Assembly: GCA_021802375.1 (NCBI GenBank)
Contig: JAKAAL010000291.1
Coordinates: 1-6,038, forward strand
Direction: 5' to 3'
Length of the DNA stretch: 6,038 bases
Source: Bacillota bacterium
GTDB taxonomy: Bacteria > Bacillota_E > Sulfobacillia > Sulfobacillales > Sulfobacillaceae
In this document: positions 1 to 6,038 of the stretch, piece by piece
Numbering within the stretch: position 1 is the stretch's first letter
How the letters are laid out: each line of letters begins with the position of its first letter
Notes under the pieces: generated by a model
Database searches by the model: none
Told to the model about the DNA's origin: nothing
The model's input: the letters and a program-made list of their open reading frames with translations, nothing else
Position numbers and translations under genes: made by a program

Positions 1-1011
1 TTATGGCGGGGCCACGATGAGCGGGAGCAAACCTTAAACCAGTTGTTGGTGGAAATGGACGGATTTGGCATTAATGAAGGAATCATTATCATTGCCGCCA
101 CCAACCGGCCAGACGTATTAGATCCAGCCTTATTGCGGCCGGGCAGGTTTGATCGGCAAATTATTGTGCATCGACCTGATGTTAAGGGACGCGAGGCCAT
201 ATTAAAGGTGCATACCCGGGGGAAGCCGTTGGCCGAGGATGTGGACTTGGCCATAGTGGCCAAGAGAACGCCAGGCTATACGGGTGCGGATCTGGCCAAC
301 CTCTGTAATGAGGCAGCGTTGCTGGCGGCTAGAAATCGCGAGAGAAAAATTCGTTTTTGGCATTTTGAAGAAGCTGCTGAACGGGTTATGGCGGGGCCCC
401 AGAAGAAAACTCGCGTCATCAGTGAGAAAGAAAAAAAGGCTGTCGCGTTCCATGAGTCCGGGCATACATTGGTCGGCATGCTGGTGCCGCATGGGGACCC
501 AGTTCACAAGGTGACCATTATCCCTCGCGGCATGGCAATGGGGTACACACTGCCGTTGCCTGCTGAAGATCGCTACTTGGTCACTAAATCGCAAATATTG
601 GATCAGGTGGCCATGGCCTTGGGGGGTCGCGCTGCAGAGGATTTGGTCTTTGGCGAAATTTCCACTGGAGCGCAAAACGACTTGGAAAAATCAACGGCTT
701 TGGTGCGGCAGATGATTACAGAGTACGGAATGTCCGATGAACTCGGCCCGATGACCTATGGGCAAAAGCAGGATCAAGTATTTCTTGGCCGAGATATTAC
801 TAGAGAGCGAGATTATGGGGAAGAAGTAGCCTCCGCCATCGATCGCGAAGTTCGTCAAATTGTCGCGGAGCAATATCAACGGGCTAAAGAACTATTAATC
901 ACTCATCGGGCCACGCTCAACCGATTAGCGGTGACTTTGATGGAAAAAGAAACACTGCTGTCCGAAGAACTGTTGAATATTGTTAAAGGCGAAGCAGCTG
1001 CCATTTCCTAA
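1..1011 (+). CDS. ftsH: ATP-dependent zinc metalloprotease FtsH, C-terminal part (5' end outside window)
   Basis: FtsH is a hexameric inner-membrane AAA+ protease that degrades misfolded membrane proteins and some regulatory proteins. The reading frame is open from base 1, giving 336 codons; the TTG at 43 lies in the middle of the conserved [11 protein letters not shown] stretch and is not a start. Visible in order are [18 protein letters not shown] just after the Walker B region, the second region of homology (AATNRPD, then RPGRFDR with arginine fingers at codons 49 and 52), the zinc site HESGH (codons 151-155, bases 451-465), and the third zinc ligand Asp at codon 227 in [10 protein letters not shown] (base 679). 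The missing upstream part should hold the two membrane segments, Walker A and Walker B, roughly 260 residues by comparison with family members. The C-terminus stops soon after the helical protease domain, without a long tail. The first four codons read LWRG where most FtsH proteins have LGGG. A hairpin follows the stop directly. Identity is secure. Confidence 0.97.
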   Translation, partial: LWRGHDEREQTLNQLLVEMDGFGINEGIIIIAATNRPDVLDPALLRPGRFDRQIIVHRPDVKGREAILKVHTRGKPLAEDVDLAIVAKRTPGYTGADLANLCNEAALLAARNRERKIRFWHFEEAAERVMAGPQKKTRVISEKEKKAVAFHESGHTLVGMLVPHGDPVHKVTIIPRGMAMGYTLPLPAEDRYLVTKSQILDQVAMALGGRAAEDLVFGEISTGAQNDLEKSTALVRQMITEYGMSDELGPMTYGQKQDQVFLGRDITRERDYGEEVASAIDREVRQIVAEQYQRAKELLITHRATLNRLAVTLMEKETLLSEELLNIVKGEAAAIS

Positions 1012-1013
1012 AC

Positions 1014-1057
1014 TAACCCCAAAACGGTCCGGGAGTAGTCCAACCGTTTTGGGGTTA
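1014..1057 (+). terminator. Rho-independent-type hairpin after ftsH
   Basis: A perfect 15-bp inverted repeat (1014-1028 pairing with 1043-1057) encloses a 14-base loop and starts two bases after the ftsH stop codon. The arms contain AACCCCAAAACGGT and its exact complement. The run of T on the plus strand (1047-1050) lies inside the right arm, and what follows (ATGATCTGATTAAT) is only moderately T-rich, so the classic U-tail is weak. The position between a stop codon and the next ribosome binding site supports a terminator. It could also act as a partial attenuator or mRNA-stabilising hairpin that lets some transcription through into yfmF. Confidence 0.7.
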
Positions 1058-1082
1058 TGATCTGATTAATGCATGACTAGTC

Positions 1083-1089
1083 AAAGGAG
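1083..1089 (+). promoter_or_regulatory. Ribosome binding site of yfmF, decides the start
   Basis: AAAGGAG lies 8 bases before the GTG at 1098. The longer in-frame GTG at 1089 overlaps this Shine-Dalgarno sequence and so cannot be served by it. The ATG triplets at 1093 and 1096 are in another frame. GTG 1098 is therefore the preferred start. Confidence 0.8.
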
Positions 1090-1097
1090 TGGATGAT

Positions 1098-2414
1098 GTG
1101 CAGCACCCAATCGAAACCGAGGCCGGTTTTGTGGGGCAATTTCATGATGGGTTGGGATGGTATGTATATCCCACCCATCGATTTAAATCCATCACGCTGC
1201 AGGCGTTTTGGGTGAATGATATGGACCCGGCGACGGTGTCGTTTGGTGCGTTATTGCCCCATATTTTAAAGCGCGGGACAGTGTCATGGCCCAATTTCAC
1301 GGCAATTCACCAACAGTTGGAATCGCTCTATGGAGCAACGTTCCGGGCTGACGTGGGAAAAATCGGCGACAAACAGCTTATTTCCGTATCCCTGGAGATT
1401 ATTCATGGCCAATACCTGCCGGGAAAACCTGACACGCTAAAAGCTGGCCTGGAATTCTTGGACGAAGTGATTAATCGGCCCAGGCTTAACATAGATGGCG
1501 TATTCGAAAGGGAATATGTGACCCAGGAGAAAGAGTTATTAACACGGCAAATTCATGCGCTGATCAACGATAAGGGACAATATGCTTTGTATCGCCTAAT
1601 TGAGACCATGGCCAAGGGGCGTTCCTTTGGCCTAAGGAAACTAGGTCGGGTAGAAGATTTGGCCAAAGTGACCCCCGAAGCACTCTATGGATATTACCAA
1701 ACCGTGCACCGCAATAGTCCATTTGTGCTGATTGCGGTAGGTGACATGGACCCCGATGTTATTGCCTCCTACGTCACCGGCAACTGGAACGGTTCCCGCA
1801 GGGAACTGGTAAAAATTCAGCCTTATACACCACTTAATCGCGACCATGAAGTTATTGAAAAACAGCCGGTGCAACAAGGAAAAGTCAATTTAGGATACTC
1901 GACTCGACGTACGTTTGCTAGCGCCGACTATCCAGCATTAATGATGTATGCTGGGGTTTTGGGAGGGTTTGCTCATTCCAAGTTGTTTGTCAACGTGCGG
2001 GAGAAAGAGAGTTTGGCGTATTATGCTTATGCTAGGTTGGATGCAGCGCTGGCTCTGATGATTATTGGGGCAGGAATTGAATTTGACGATTATCCAGCGG
2101 TGAAACGGATAATAGGGGAACAGTTGGAGGCCATGCGTCAGGGGGATATTGACGATCAGGAGATGCGCTTCACAGAGGAAGCCTTTCGCAATGACATTCT
2201 GTCAGAAGAGGACGTCCCTACGCAATTAATTGGGAGACAAATGGAGAAACTGGTTTTGGGTGGGGGGCTATCTGGGGAAGCATTGATTCGAGCACTAGAA
2301 TCAGTCACCGTGCGGGAAATTCAACGGGTGGCTGAGGACATCACGTTGGACACCATTTACTTTCTGACGACAGACCATTCGGCGACCGGGGGAGGTGAAG
2401 CACAGCATGAATGA
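1098..2414 (+). CDS. yfmF: YfmF-like M16-family protein without zinc site (partner of YfmH)
   Basis: This 438-residue protein belongs to the non-zinc-binding branch of the M16 peptidase family. The fold is recognisable: an N-terminal M16 domain (about residues 10-185, including TPEALYGYYQTVHRNSPFVL and the VGDMDPD stretch) and a C-terminal domain with the block KLFVNVREKESLAYY (about 294-309). At the place where active members carry HxxEH there is LLPHILKRGT (52-61), so zinc catalysis on its own is not expected. It does keep the Arg/Tyr pair of the C-terminal domain, R301 and Y308 seven residues apart, which in M16 enzymes helps hold the substrate. No signal peptide or membrane segment is evident, so it is probably cytoplasmic. 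The start is GTG 1098, chosen for its ribosome binding site. The gene overlaps yfmH by 8 bases, suggesting translational coupling. Bacillus homologues have been linked to 5-aminopentanol modification of EF-P; applying that here is inference. Confidence 0.88.
   Translation: MQHPIETEAGFVGQFHDGLGWYVYPTHRFKSITLQAFWVNDMDPATVSFGALLPHILKRGTVSWPNFTAIHQQLESLYGATFRADVGKIGDKQLISVSLEIIHGQYLPGKPDTLKAGLEFLDEVINRPRLNIDGVFEREYVTQEKELLTRQIHALINDKGQYALYRLIETMAKGRSFGLRKLGRVEDLAKVTPEALYGYYQTVHRNSPFVLIAVGDMDPDVIASYVTGNWNGSRRELVKIQPYTPLNRDHEVIEKQPVQQGKVNLGYSTRRTFASADYPALMMYAGVLGGFAHSKLFVNVREKESLAYYAYARLDAALALMIIGAGIEFDDYPAVKRIIGEQLEAMRQGDIDDQEMRFTEEAFRNDILSEEDVPTQLIGRQMEKLVLGGGLSGEALIRALESVTVREIQRVAEDITLDTIYFLTTDHSATGGGEAQHE
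2391..2398 (+). promoter_or_regulatory. Ribosome binding site of yfmH, decides the start
   Basis: GGAGGTGA is a full match to the 3' end of 16S rRNA and lies inside the end of yfmF, 8 bases before the ATG at 2407. The longer in-frame GTG at 2395 is part of this Shine-Dalgarno sequence, so it is not a plausible start. Confidence 0.85.
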
Positions 2415-3708
2415 AATGACCAATGAAGTAATTGAGGAAACCCTATATCTTAATCAATTGTCTTCGGGACTGACGGTTGCGGTGGCGCGGCGGCCTGGTT
2501 TTAAGAAAGTATTTGCTACCTTTGCTACCCATTATGGTTCCATTGACAACACATTTGTCATACCCGGCACTGAAGAACCTGTGACGGTACCCGACGGAAT
2601 TGCCCACTTCTTAGAACATAAAATGTTTGAAAAAGAAGGAGGGGGAGATGTTTTTAACGATTTTGCCGCATTAGGAGCATCGTCTAACGCATATACCGAT
2701 TACACTTCGACCACGTTCTTGTTTTCTTCTATCGAACGGGCGGCTGAGAGTTTAGAAATTCTGTTGGATTTTGTACAACGCCCATACTTTACTGAGGCTA
2801 ACGTAGACAAAGAAAAAGGCATTATTGAGCAGGAAATTCGGATGTACCTCGATATGCCTCTAGATCGCTTGCATTCTAATTTAATGGGAGCCTTATACCA
2901 AAAGCATCCGGTACGGTTGGACATCGCAGGTTCTGTGGAGTCGATTCGCACCATTACCCCGGAATTGTTGTACCAGTGCTATCAAACTTTTTATCATCCC
3001 AGTAATATGGTGGTATTAGTGGTAGGGGACGTCGATCCTGAAAGTATTTGGCGACAGGTGGAACGCAATCAAGATCGCAAGGGATTTGCATTGCAGCCAC
3101 CTATTTCCCGCGTTTTTCCCTCGGAACCTTCAGCAGTGCGTGTTCCACGCGTAGAGCAAAAGATGCCGGTGTCCGCACCGTTGTTTCTGATGGGATACAA
3201 AGACACGCAGATTTCCGGTAGCGGAGAGGAATTGTTGCGGAGAGAAATTGCTATTGGTTTGATGTGGCAAATGCTACTGGGAAGAGGTAGTCCGCTATAT
3301 GCGGAATTGTACCAATCTGGGCTGATTAATGACCGATTTCATGCACGGTACAGCGGCGGCACAACGTTTGGGGTGAGTACTCTCGGGGGCGAGACTTTGG
3401 ATCCTTGCCGTTTGGAGTCCTGGTTAGTGGAGCGCCTTCCGGTCCAAGAACTGTCCCGCGAGGACTTAGCTCGTTTGAAGAAAAAGGAAATGGGCGAGAT
3501 GATTGGGTTGTTCCAATCCCCTGAAGACTTGGCATATGCTTTTAATAATATGTTTTTTAGGGGCATCGACTTGCTAAAGTATATCGATGTATTGAGTTCC
3601 ATAACCCTCGATGAGATTCAACAGGTGAGGGATACCCAGTTGCAAGAGCAATCACGTGCAGTGTCCTTGATTCTTCCTGTGGTCAGCAACGGGAGTAAGG
3701 AGGATTGA
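2407..3708 (+). CDS. yfmH: YfmH-like M16-family zinc metallopeptidase
   Basis: This 433-residue protein is the catalytic type of M16 (pitrilysin-family) peptidase. The inverted zinc motif HFLEH is at residues 67-71 (base 2605 onward), within GIAHFLEHKMFEK. It is followed 72 residues later by the expected third ligand, Glu143 in KGIIEQEIRMY, with Glu136 seven residues before it, the usual M16 spacing. The N-terminal domain continues through SSNAYTDYTSTTFLFSS and the YQTFYHPSNMVVLVVGDVDP block (about 190-210); the second M16 domain spans roughly 215-400. In that half the segment SPLYAELYQSGLIND (from residue 295) replaces the Arg/Tyr block found in YfmF, so the two proteins look complementary. 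No signal peptide is seen. ATG 2407 is chosen because GGAGGTGA sits 8 bases upstream; it overlaps the end of yfmF in ATGAATGA. The hutH ribosome binding site lies within its last codons. The YfmH assignment is strong; the substrate is unknown. Confidence 0.92.
   Translation: MNEMTNEVIEETLYLNQLSSGLTVAVARRPGFKKVFATFATHYGSIDNTFVIPGTEEPVTVPDGIAHFLEHKMFEKEGGGDVFNDFAALGASSNAYTDYTSTTFLFSSIERAAESLEILLDFVQRPYFTEANVDKEKGIIEQEIRMYLDMPLDRLHSNLMGALYQKHPVRLDIAGSVESIRTITPELLYQCYQTFYHPSNMVVLVVGDVDPESIWRQVERNQDRKGFALQPPISRVFPSEPSAVRVPRVEQKMPVSAPLFLMGYKDTQISGSGEELLRREIAIGLMWQMLLGRGSPLYAELYQSGLINDRFHARYSGGTTFGVSTLGGETLDPCRLESWLVERLPVQELSREDLARLKKKEMGEMIGLFQSPEDLAYAFNNMFFRGIDLLKYIDVLSSITLDEIQQVRDTQLQEQSRAVSLILPVVSNGSKED
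3696..3703 (+). promoter_or_regulatory. Ribosome binding site of hutH inside the end of yfmH
   Basis: TAAGGAGG lies 6 bases before the ATG at 3710 and within the final codons of yfmH. The yfmH stop (TGA, 3706-3708) falls between this site and the hutH start, an arrangement typical of translational coupling. Confidence 0.85.
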
Positions 3709-3709
3709 T

Positions 3710-5239
3710 ATGGCGACCGAAGGGGTGTGGCCGGTTGATGGCCGGACCTTAACACCAAAAACGGTATACCAAGTAGCCGTTGATAATCTACCCGTCATCC
3801 TATCCTCGGTGGTCGCCCACAGTATGGCGGCCTCTCGTCGTATGGTAGAGCGTTACCTTGATGAAGAGCGCATTGTGTATGGGATAACCACAGGGTTTGG
3901 ACGATTTAGCGATGTGGTCATACCTAATACCTTACGACAACAGTTGCAATTGAATTTGTTGCGAAGCCATGCTGCAGGGGTGGGACCACCTTTTGACCTA
4001 AGTATATCCCGGGCCATGGTGCTGTTGCGGGCCAATGCGCTAGCCAAGGGGTACTCCGGGATTCGCATTGAAGTGGTGGAACGATTGCTGGCAATGCTAA
4101 ATCGGGGGGTAACTCCGATTATTCCTTCCCAAGGATCGGTAGGCGCCAGCGGTGATTTAGCCCCATTGGCGCACCTGGCGCTGGTGTTGGTGGGGGAAGG
4201 CGAAGCCTGGTTTGATGGTGTCCGGATGATCGGGGCAGAGGCGCTCAGTCGTGCTGGACTTTCGCCCCTGGTTTTAGAAGCCAAAGAAGGGCTGGCATTG
4301 ATTAATGGTACCCAGGCCATGGGGGCGATGGGGGCCTTGGCGGTACACCAACTCGAACTATTGGCCGATTGGGCGGACATCTTGGGAGCTTTGACCACCG
4401 AAGTCCTTCGGGGAATCCCTATGGCATTTAGCGAGGCGGTTGCGAGGGTGCGTCCTCACCCTGGTATTGCGGTATGTGCAGAGAATTTACGTCGCTTGAC
4501 GGAAGGCAGCCGCTTGACGACGCTACCGGGCGAACTGCGAGTTCAAGATGCCTATTCTATCCGTTGTATGCCTCAGGTTCATGGGGCCAGCCGTGATGGA
4601 CTAAGACATGTAGCTGAAGTGGTCACCCGCGAGATTAATAGCGCCACCGACAATCCACTCTTGTTCGAGGACTTGGATACGGCGATTTCGGCCGGAAATT
4701 TTCATGGCCAACCGATCGCGTTAGTGTTGGATTATTTAGCTATCATCATAGCAGAATGGGCAAGCATCAGTGAGCGTCGCATCGAGCGCATGGTCAATCC
4801 TGCATTGTCGGGACTGCCCGCGTTTTTGGTGGCACAGGGAGGGATAAATTCCGGGTTGATGCTAGCCCAATATACAGCGGCAAGCCTGGTCTCGGAAAAC
4901 AAGGTGTTGGCGCATCCTTCCAGTGTGGATTCTATCCCAACCTCGGCTAATCAGGAAGACCATGTCTCAATGGGAACTATGGCAGGGAGAAAAGCCCTGA
5001 AGGTTCTAGAAAACCTTAAAACGGTGTTGGCGATTGAAGCGATCTGCGGTGCTCAGGCAGCAGATTTGTTAGGCCCTCAGCTATTGTCGCCGCGGGGGAA
5101 AGCAGTCCATTATTTTGTGCGCCAAAGAGTATTGCCTTGGGAGCATGACCGAGTCCTGGCGCCCGATATTGAAGTGATGAAAGAGAGTTTAGACAGCGCG
5201 AGCGCGGCAACCTTGGTTCATTCGCTTCTGCACCGTTAA
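3710..5239 (+). CDS. hutH: Histidine ammonia-lyase (histidase)
   Basis: HutH removes ammonia from L-histidine to give trans-urocanate, the first step of histidine breakdown, in the cytoplasm and normally as a tetramer. The 509-residue length is usual for the family. The Ala-Ser-Gly triad that cyclises to the MIO electrophile is at 146-148 in GSVGASGDLAPLAHLAL (base 4145 onward). Other active-site positions known from Pseudomonas HutH are all present: Tyr57 in YGITTGFG, Ser86-His87 in LLRSHAAG, Asn199 in LINGTQAM, Gln279, Tyr282 and Arg285 in VQDAYSIR, Phe331 in GNFHGQP, and Glu416 in NQEDHVSMG. The Ser-His pair favours histidine over phenylalanine (usually Phe-Leu) or tyrosine (His-Leu). The start is ATG 3710 with TAAGGAGG six bases upstream, one base after the yfmH stop. 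The setting is odd: it follows an M16 pair, and the gene after it is a convergent phosphatase, not hutU or hutI. No hut-type regulatory site is apparent. No broken or missing residues were noticed. Confidence 0.96.
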   Translation: MATEGVWPVDGRTLTPKTVYQVAVDNLPVILSSVVAHSMAASRRMVERYLDEERIVYGITTGFGRFSDVVIPNTLRQQLQLNLLRSHAAGVGPPFDLSISRAMVLLRANALAKGYSGIRIEVVERLLAMLNRGVTPIIPSQGSVGASGDLAPLAHLALVLVGEGEAWFDGVRMIGAEALSRAGLSPLVLEAKEGLALINGTQAMGAMGALAVHQLELLADWADILGALTTEVLRGIPMAFSEAVARVRPHPGIAVCAENLRRLTEGSRLTTLPGELRVQDAYSIRCMPQVHGASRDGLRHVAEVVTREINSATDNPLLFEDLDTAISAGNFHGQPIALVLDYLAIIIAEWASISERRIERMVNPALSGLPAFLVAQGGINSGLMLAQYTAASLVSENKVLAHPSSVDSIPTSANQEDHVSMGTMAGRKALKVLENLKTVLAIEAICGAQAADLLGPQLLSPRGKAVHYFVRQRVLPWEHDRVLAPDIEVMKESLDSASAATLVHSLLHR

Positions 5240-6038
5240 GCGCGATCGCGGTATGGCACGAGAATTTTTTCTGACATCGCCCATCGTAATCCTTCGACAA
5301 CAGGGTCGATTGATGTGGGCGACGTCACGTAATTTGCTTTGGCGTGGCTTTCGGGGGTTCCATGACCCATAGCCACACTGGTCCCGGCCCAGGCTAGCAT
5401 CGCCACATCATTGATGCCATCGCCTATCGCCATCACTTCGGTGCGGTCAAAGCCGAGATGGGAGCAAATAAAGCTCAAGGCCTCCACTTTGTCCACGTGA
5501 GGAGCGCAAATATTGATTTCCTGCTGGTCTCCATGATCAAAGACGACCGATTCATAACCTGGTCCCTCGGTGCCAAAGTGGCGCATAAAGGGTACAATTT
5601 CAGTGGTACCGAATAGAAAGATTTCCAATGGATCGATATCCAAGTTGGAACCATCCGGTGATAGTAAAGTATCTTCCGGTCGCAAAAACTGAGATAAATG
5701 GGACGGAGTAAAGAAGTTAAAGATAACCGGCCGTTCATATCCCAGGTAACATCGAAGCATGGTATCATGTTGCGAGGACCAATCGAGCATGTCTTTGGCC
5801 GTTGAGACCGGAACTCCGCGACGGTACCAATCGAGGCCGGTCGCGGGATTAAATGCGTAGCCTCCGTTATGAGCTATGATGGGCCCGGTAATTCCCAGTT
5901 GTTTTTGAATCTTTAATGCCGTGCGCCAACTGCGTCCAGTAGCCAAAACTACCATGACACCACTCTTCCATAAGTCGCGCAGCATGACGCGGGATGAGGG
6001 CCTAATCTGGGTTCTGGAATCGAGCAGCGTTCCGTCTA
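5236..6038 (-). CDS. HAD-superfamily hydrolase, Cof-like (IIB) phosphatase, N-terminus outside window
   Basis: The minus-strand frame is open to the right edge and gives 266 complete codons, 17 more than counting from the ATG at 5985. Those extra codons read DGTLLDSRTQIRPSSRV, which is the first HAD motif (DxDGT); the nucleophile Asp should lie two codons beyond the edge, so the ATG at 5985 is internal. Motif II is the Thr of LATGR (5932-5943 region). Motif III is probably Lys in DKVEALSF (bases 5488-5490), where the family often has KGxAL. Motif IV is GDGIND (5407-5424). The cap between motifs II and III is the large alpha/beta type of the Cof/YidA subfamily, whose members dephosphorylate sugar phosphates, nucleotides or flavin-type compounds; the substrate cannot be told from sequence. 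It is cytoplasmic, with no signal peptide in view. The gene converges on hutH, and its TAA stop overlaps the hutH stop. Only about the first ten residues are probably missing. Confidence 0.92.
   Translation of the reverse strand, partial: DGTLLDSRTQIRPSSRVMLRDLWKSGVMVVLATGRSWRTALKIQKQLGITGPIIAHNGGYAFNPATGLDWYRRGVPVSTAKDMLDWSSQHDTMLRCYLGYERPVIFNFFTPSHLSQFLRPEDTLLSPDGSNLDIDPLEIFLFGTTEIVPFMRHFGTEGPGYESVVFDHGDQQEINICAPHVDKVEALSFICSHLGFDRTEVMAIGDGINDVAMLAWAGTSVAMGHGTPESHAKANYVTSPTSIDPVVEGLRWAMSEKILVPYRDRA

Noticed and set aside
202..675. A 157-codon minus-strand open frame opposite ftsH.
   Set aside because: It is antisense to the SRH and zinc-site region of FtsH and has no recognisable domain, so it is a shadow frame.
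1056..1061. TATGAT as a -10 element of a yfmF promoter.
   Set aside because: It overlaps the right arm of the terminator hairpin and has no recognisable -35 element (GAGTAG at 17-base spacing). A single near-consensus hexamer is not enough.
3853..4398. A 181-codon open frame on the minus strand opposite hutH.
   Set aside because: It lies wholly antisense to the conserved HutH core, its translation resembles no known family, and it looks like a codon-bias shadow.
3710..5239. An aminomutase, or phenylalanine or tyrosine ammonia-lyase, instead of histidase.
   Set aside because: The selectivity pair is Ser86-His87, and Tyr57, Gln279, Arg285, Phe331 and Glu416 match histidase positions; nothing points to another substrate.
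5241..5270. The GC-rich palindrome CGCGATCGCG just after the hutH stop, with T6 at 5265-5270, as a possible intrinsic terminator.
   Set aside because: The 10-base palindrome can fold only into a 3-bp stem with a 4-base loop, the T run is 15 bases further on, and the sequence codes for the C-terminus of the HAD protein. Termination here is not supported.
5475..5768. A 97-codon minus-strand open frame inside the HAD gene.
   Set aside because: It is in a different frame of the same strand as a well-conserved HAD protein and has no domain of its own.

Overview
The window looks like the chromosome of a Gram-positive bacterium of the Bacillota, with moderate GC content. Three things point that way: strong Shine-Dalgarno sequences (AAAGGAG, GGAGGTGA, TAAGGAGG), GTG as well as ATG starts, and a YfmF/YfmH pair of M16-family proteins of the Bacillus type. 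A Sulfobacillus- or Alicyclobacillus-like lineage is possible, but that is a guess from general character, not from a marker gene. I see no insertion sequence, phage gene, CRISPR array, tRNA or rRNA. Coding density is very high; the only real intergenic gap is 86 bases.

Layout. From the left edge to 1011 is the 3' part of ftsH (membrane AAA+ zinc protease), ending in a strong hairpin at 1014-1057 that is probably its terminator. Next comes a tightly packed plus-strand unit of three genes: yfmF (1098-2414), yfmH (2407-3708, overlapping yfmF by 8 bases) and hutH (3710-5239, one base after the yfmH stop). A minus-strand HAD-family phosphatase gene (5236 to beyond the right edge) converges on hutH, and the two stop codons interlock in a shared TTAA.

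How the genes may work together. YfmF and YfmH read as the two halves of one M16 peptidase. YfmH has the zinc site (HFLEH plus a downstream Glu) but lacks the Arg/Tyr pair usual in the C-terminal half of active M16 enzymes. YfmF has no zinc site but has that pair (R301 and Y308). In Bacillus subtilis, homologues of this pair have been linked to 5-aminopentanol modification of elongation factor P; whether that holds here cannot be read from the sequence. HutH is a complete, apparently catalytic histidine ammonia-lyase, coupled to the peptidase pair rather than to hutU or hutI. This linkage is the most unusual point of the window. FtsH and the HAD phosphatase appear to be separate transcription units.

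I found no convincing evidence of a wholly new system. The observations below concern the split active site, the unusual gene linkage, start-site corrections and the interlocked convergent gene ends.
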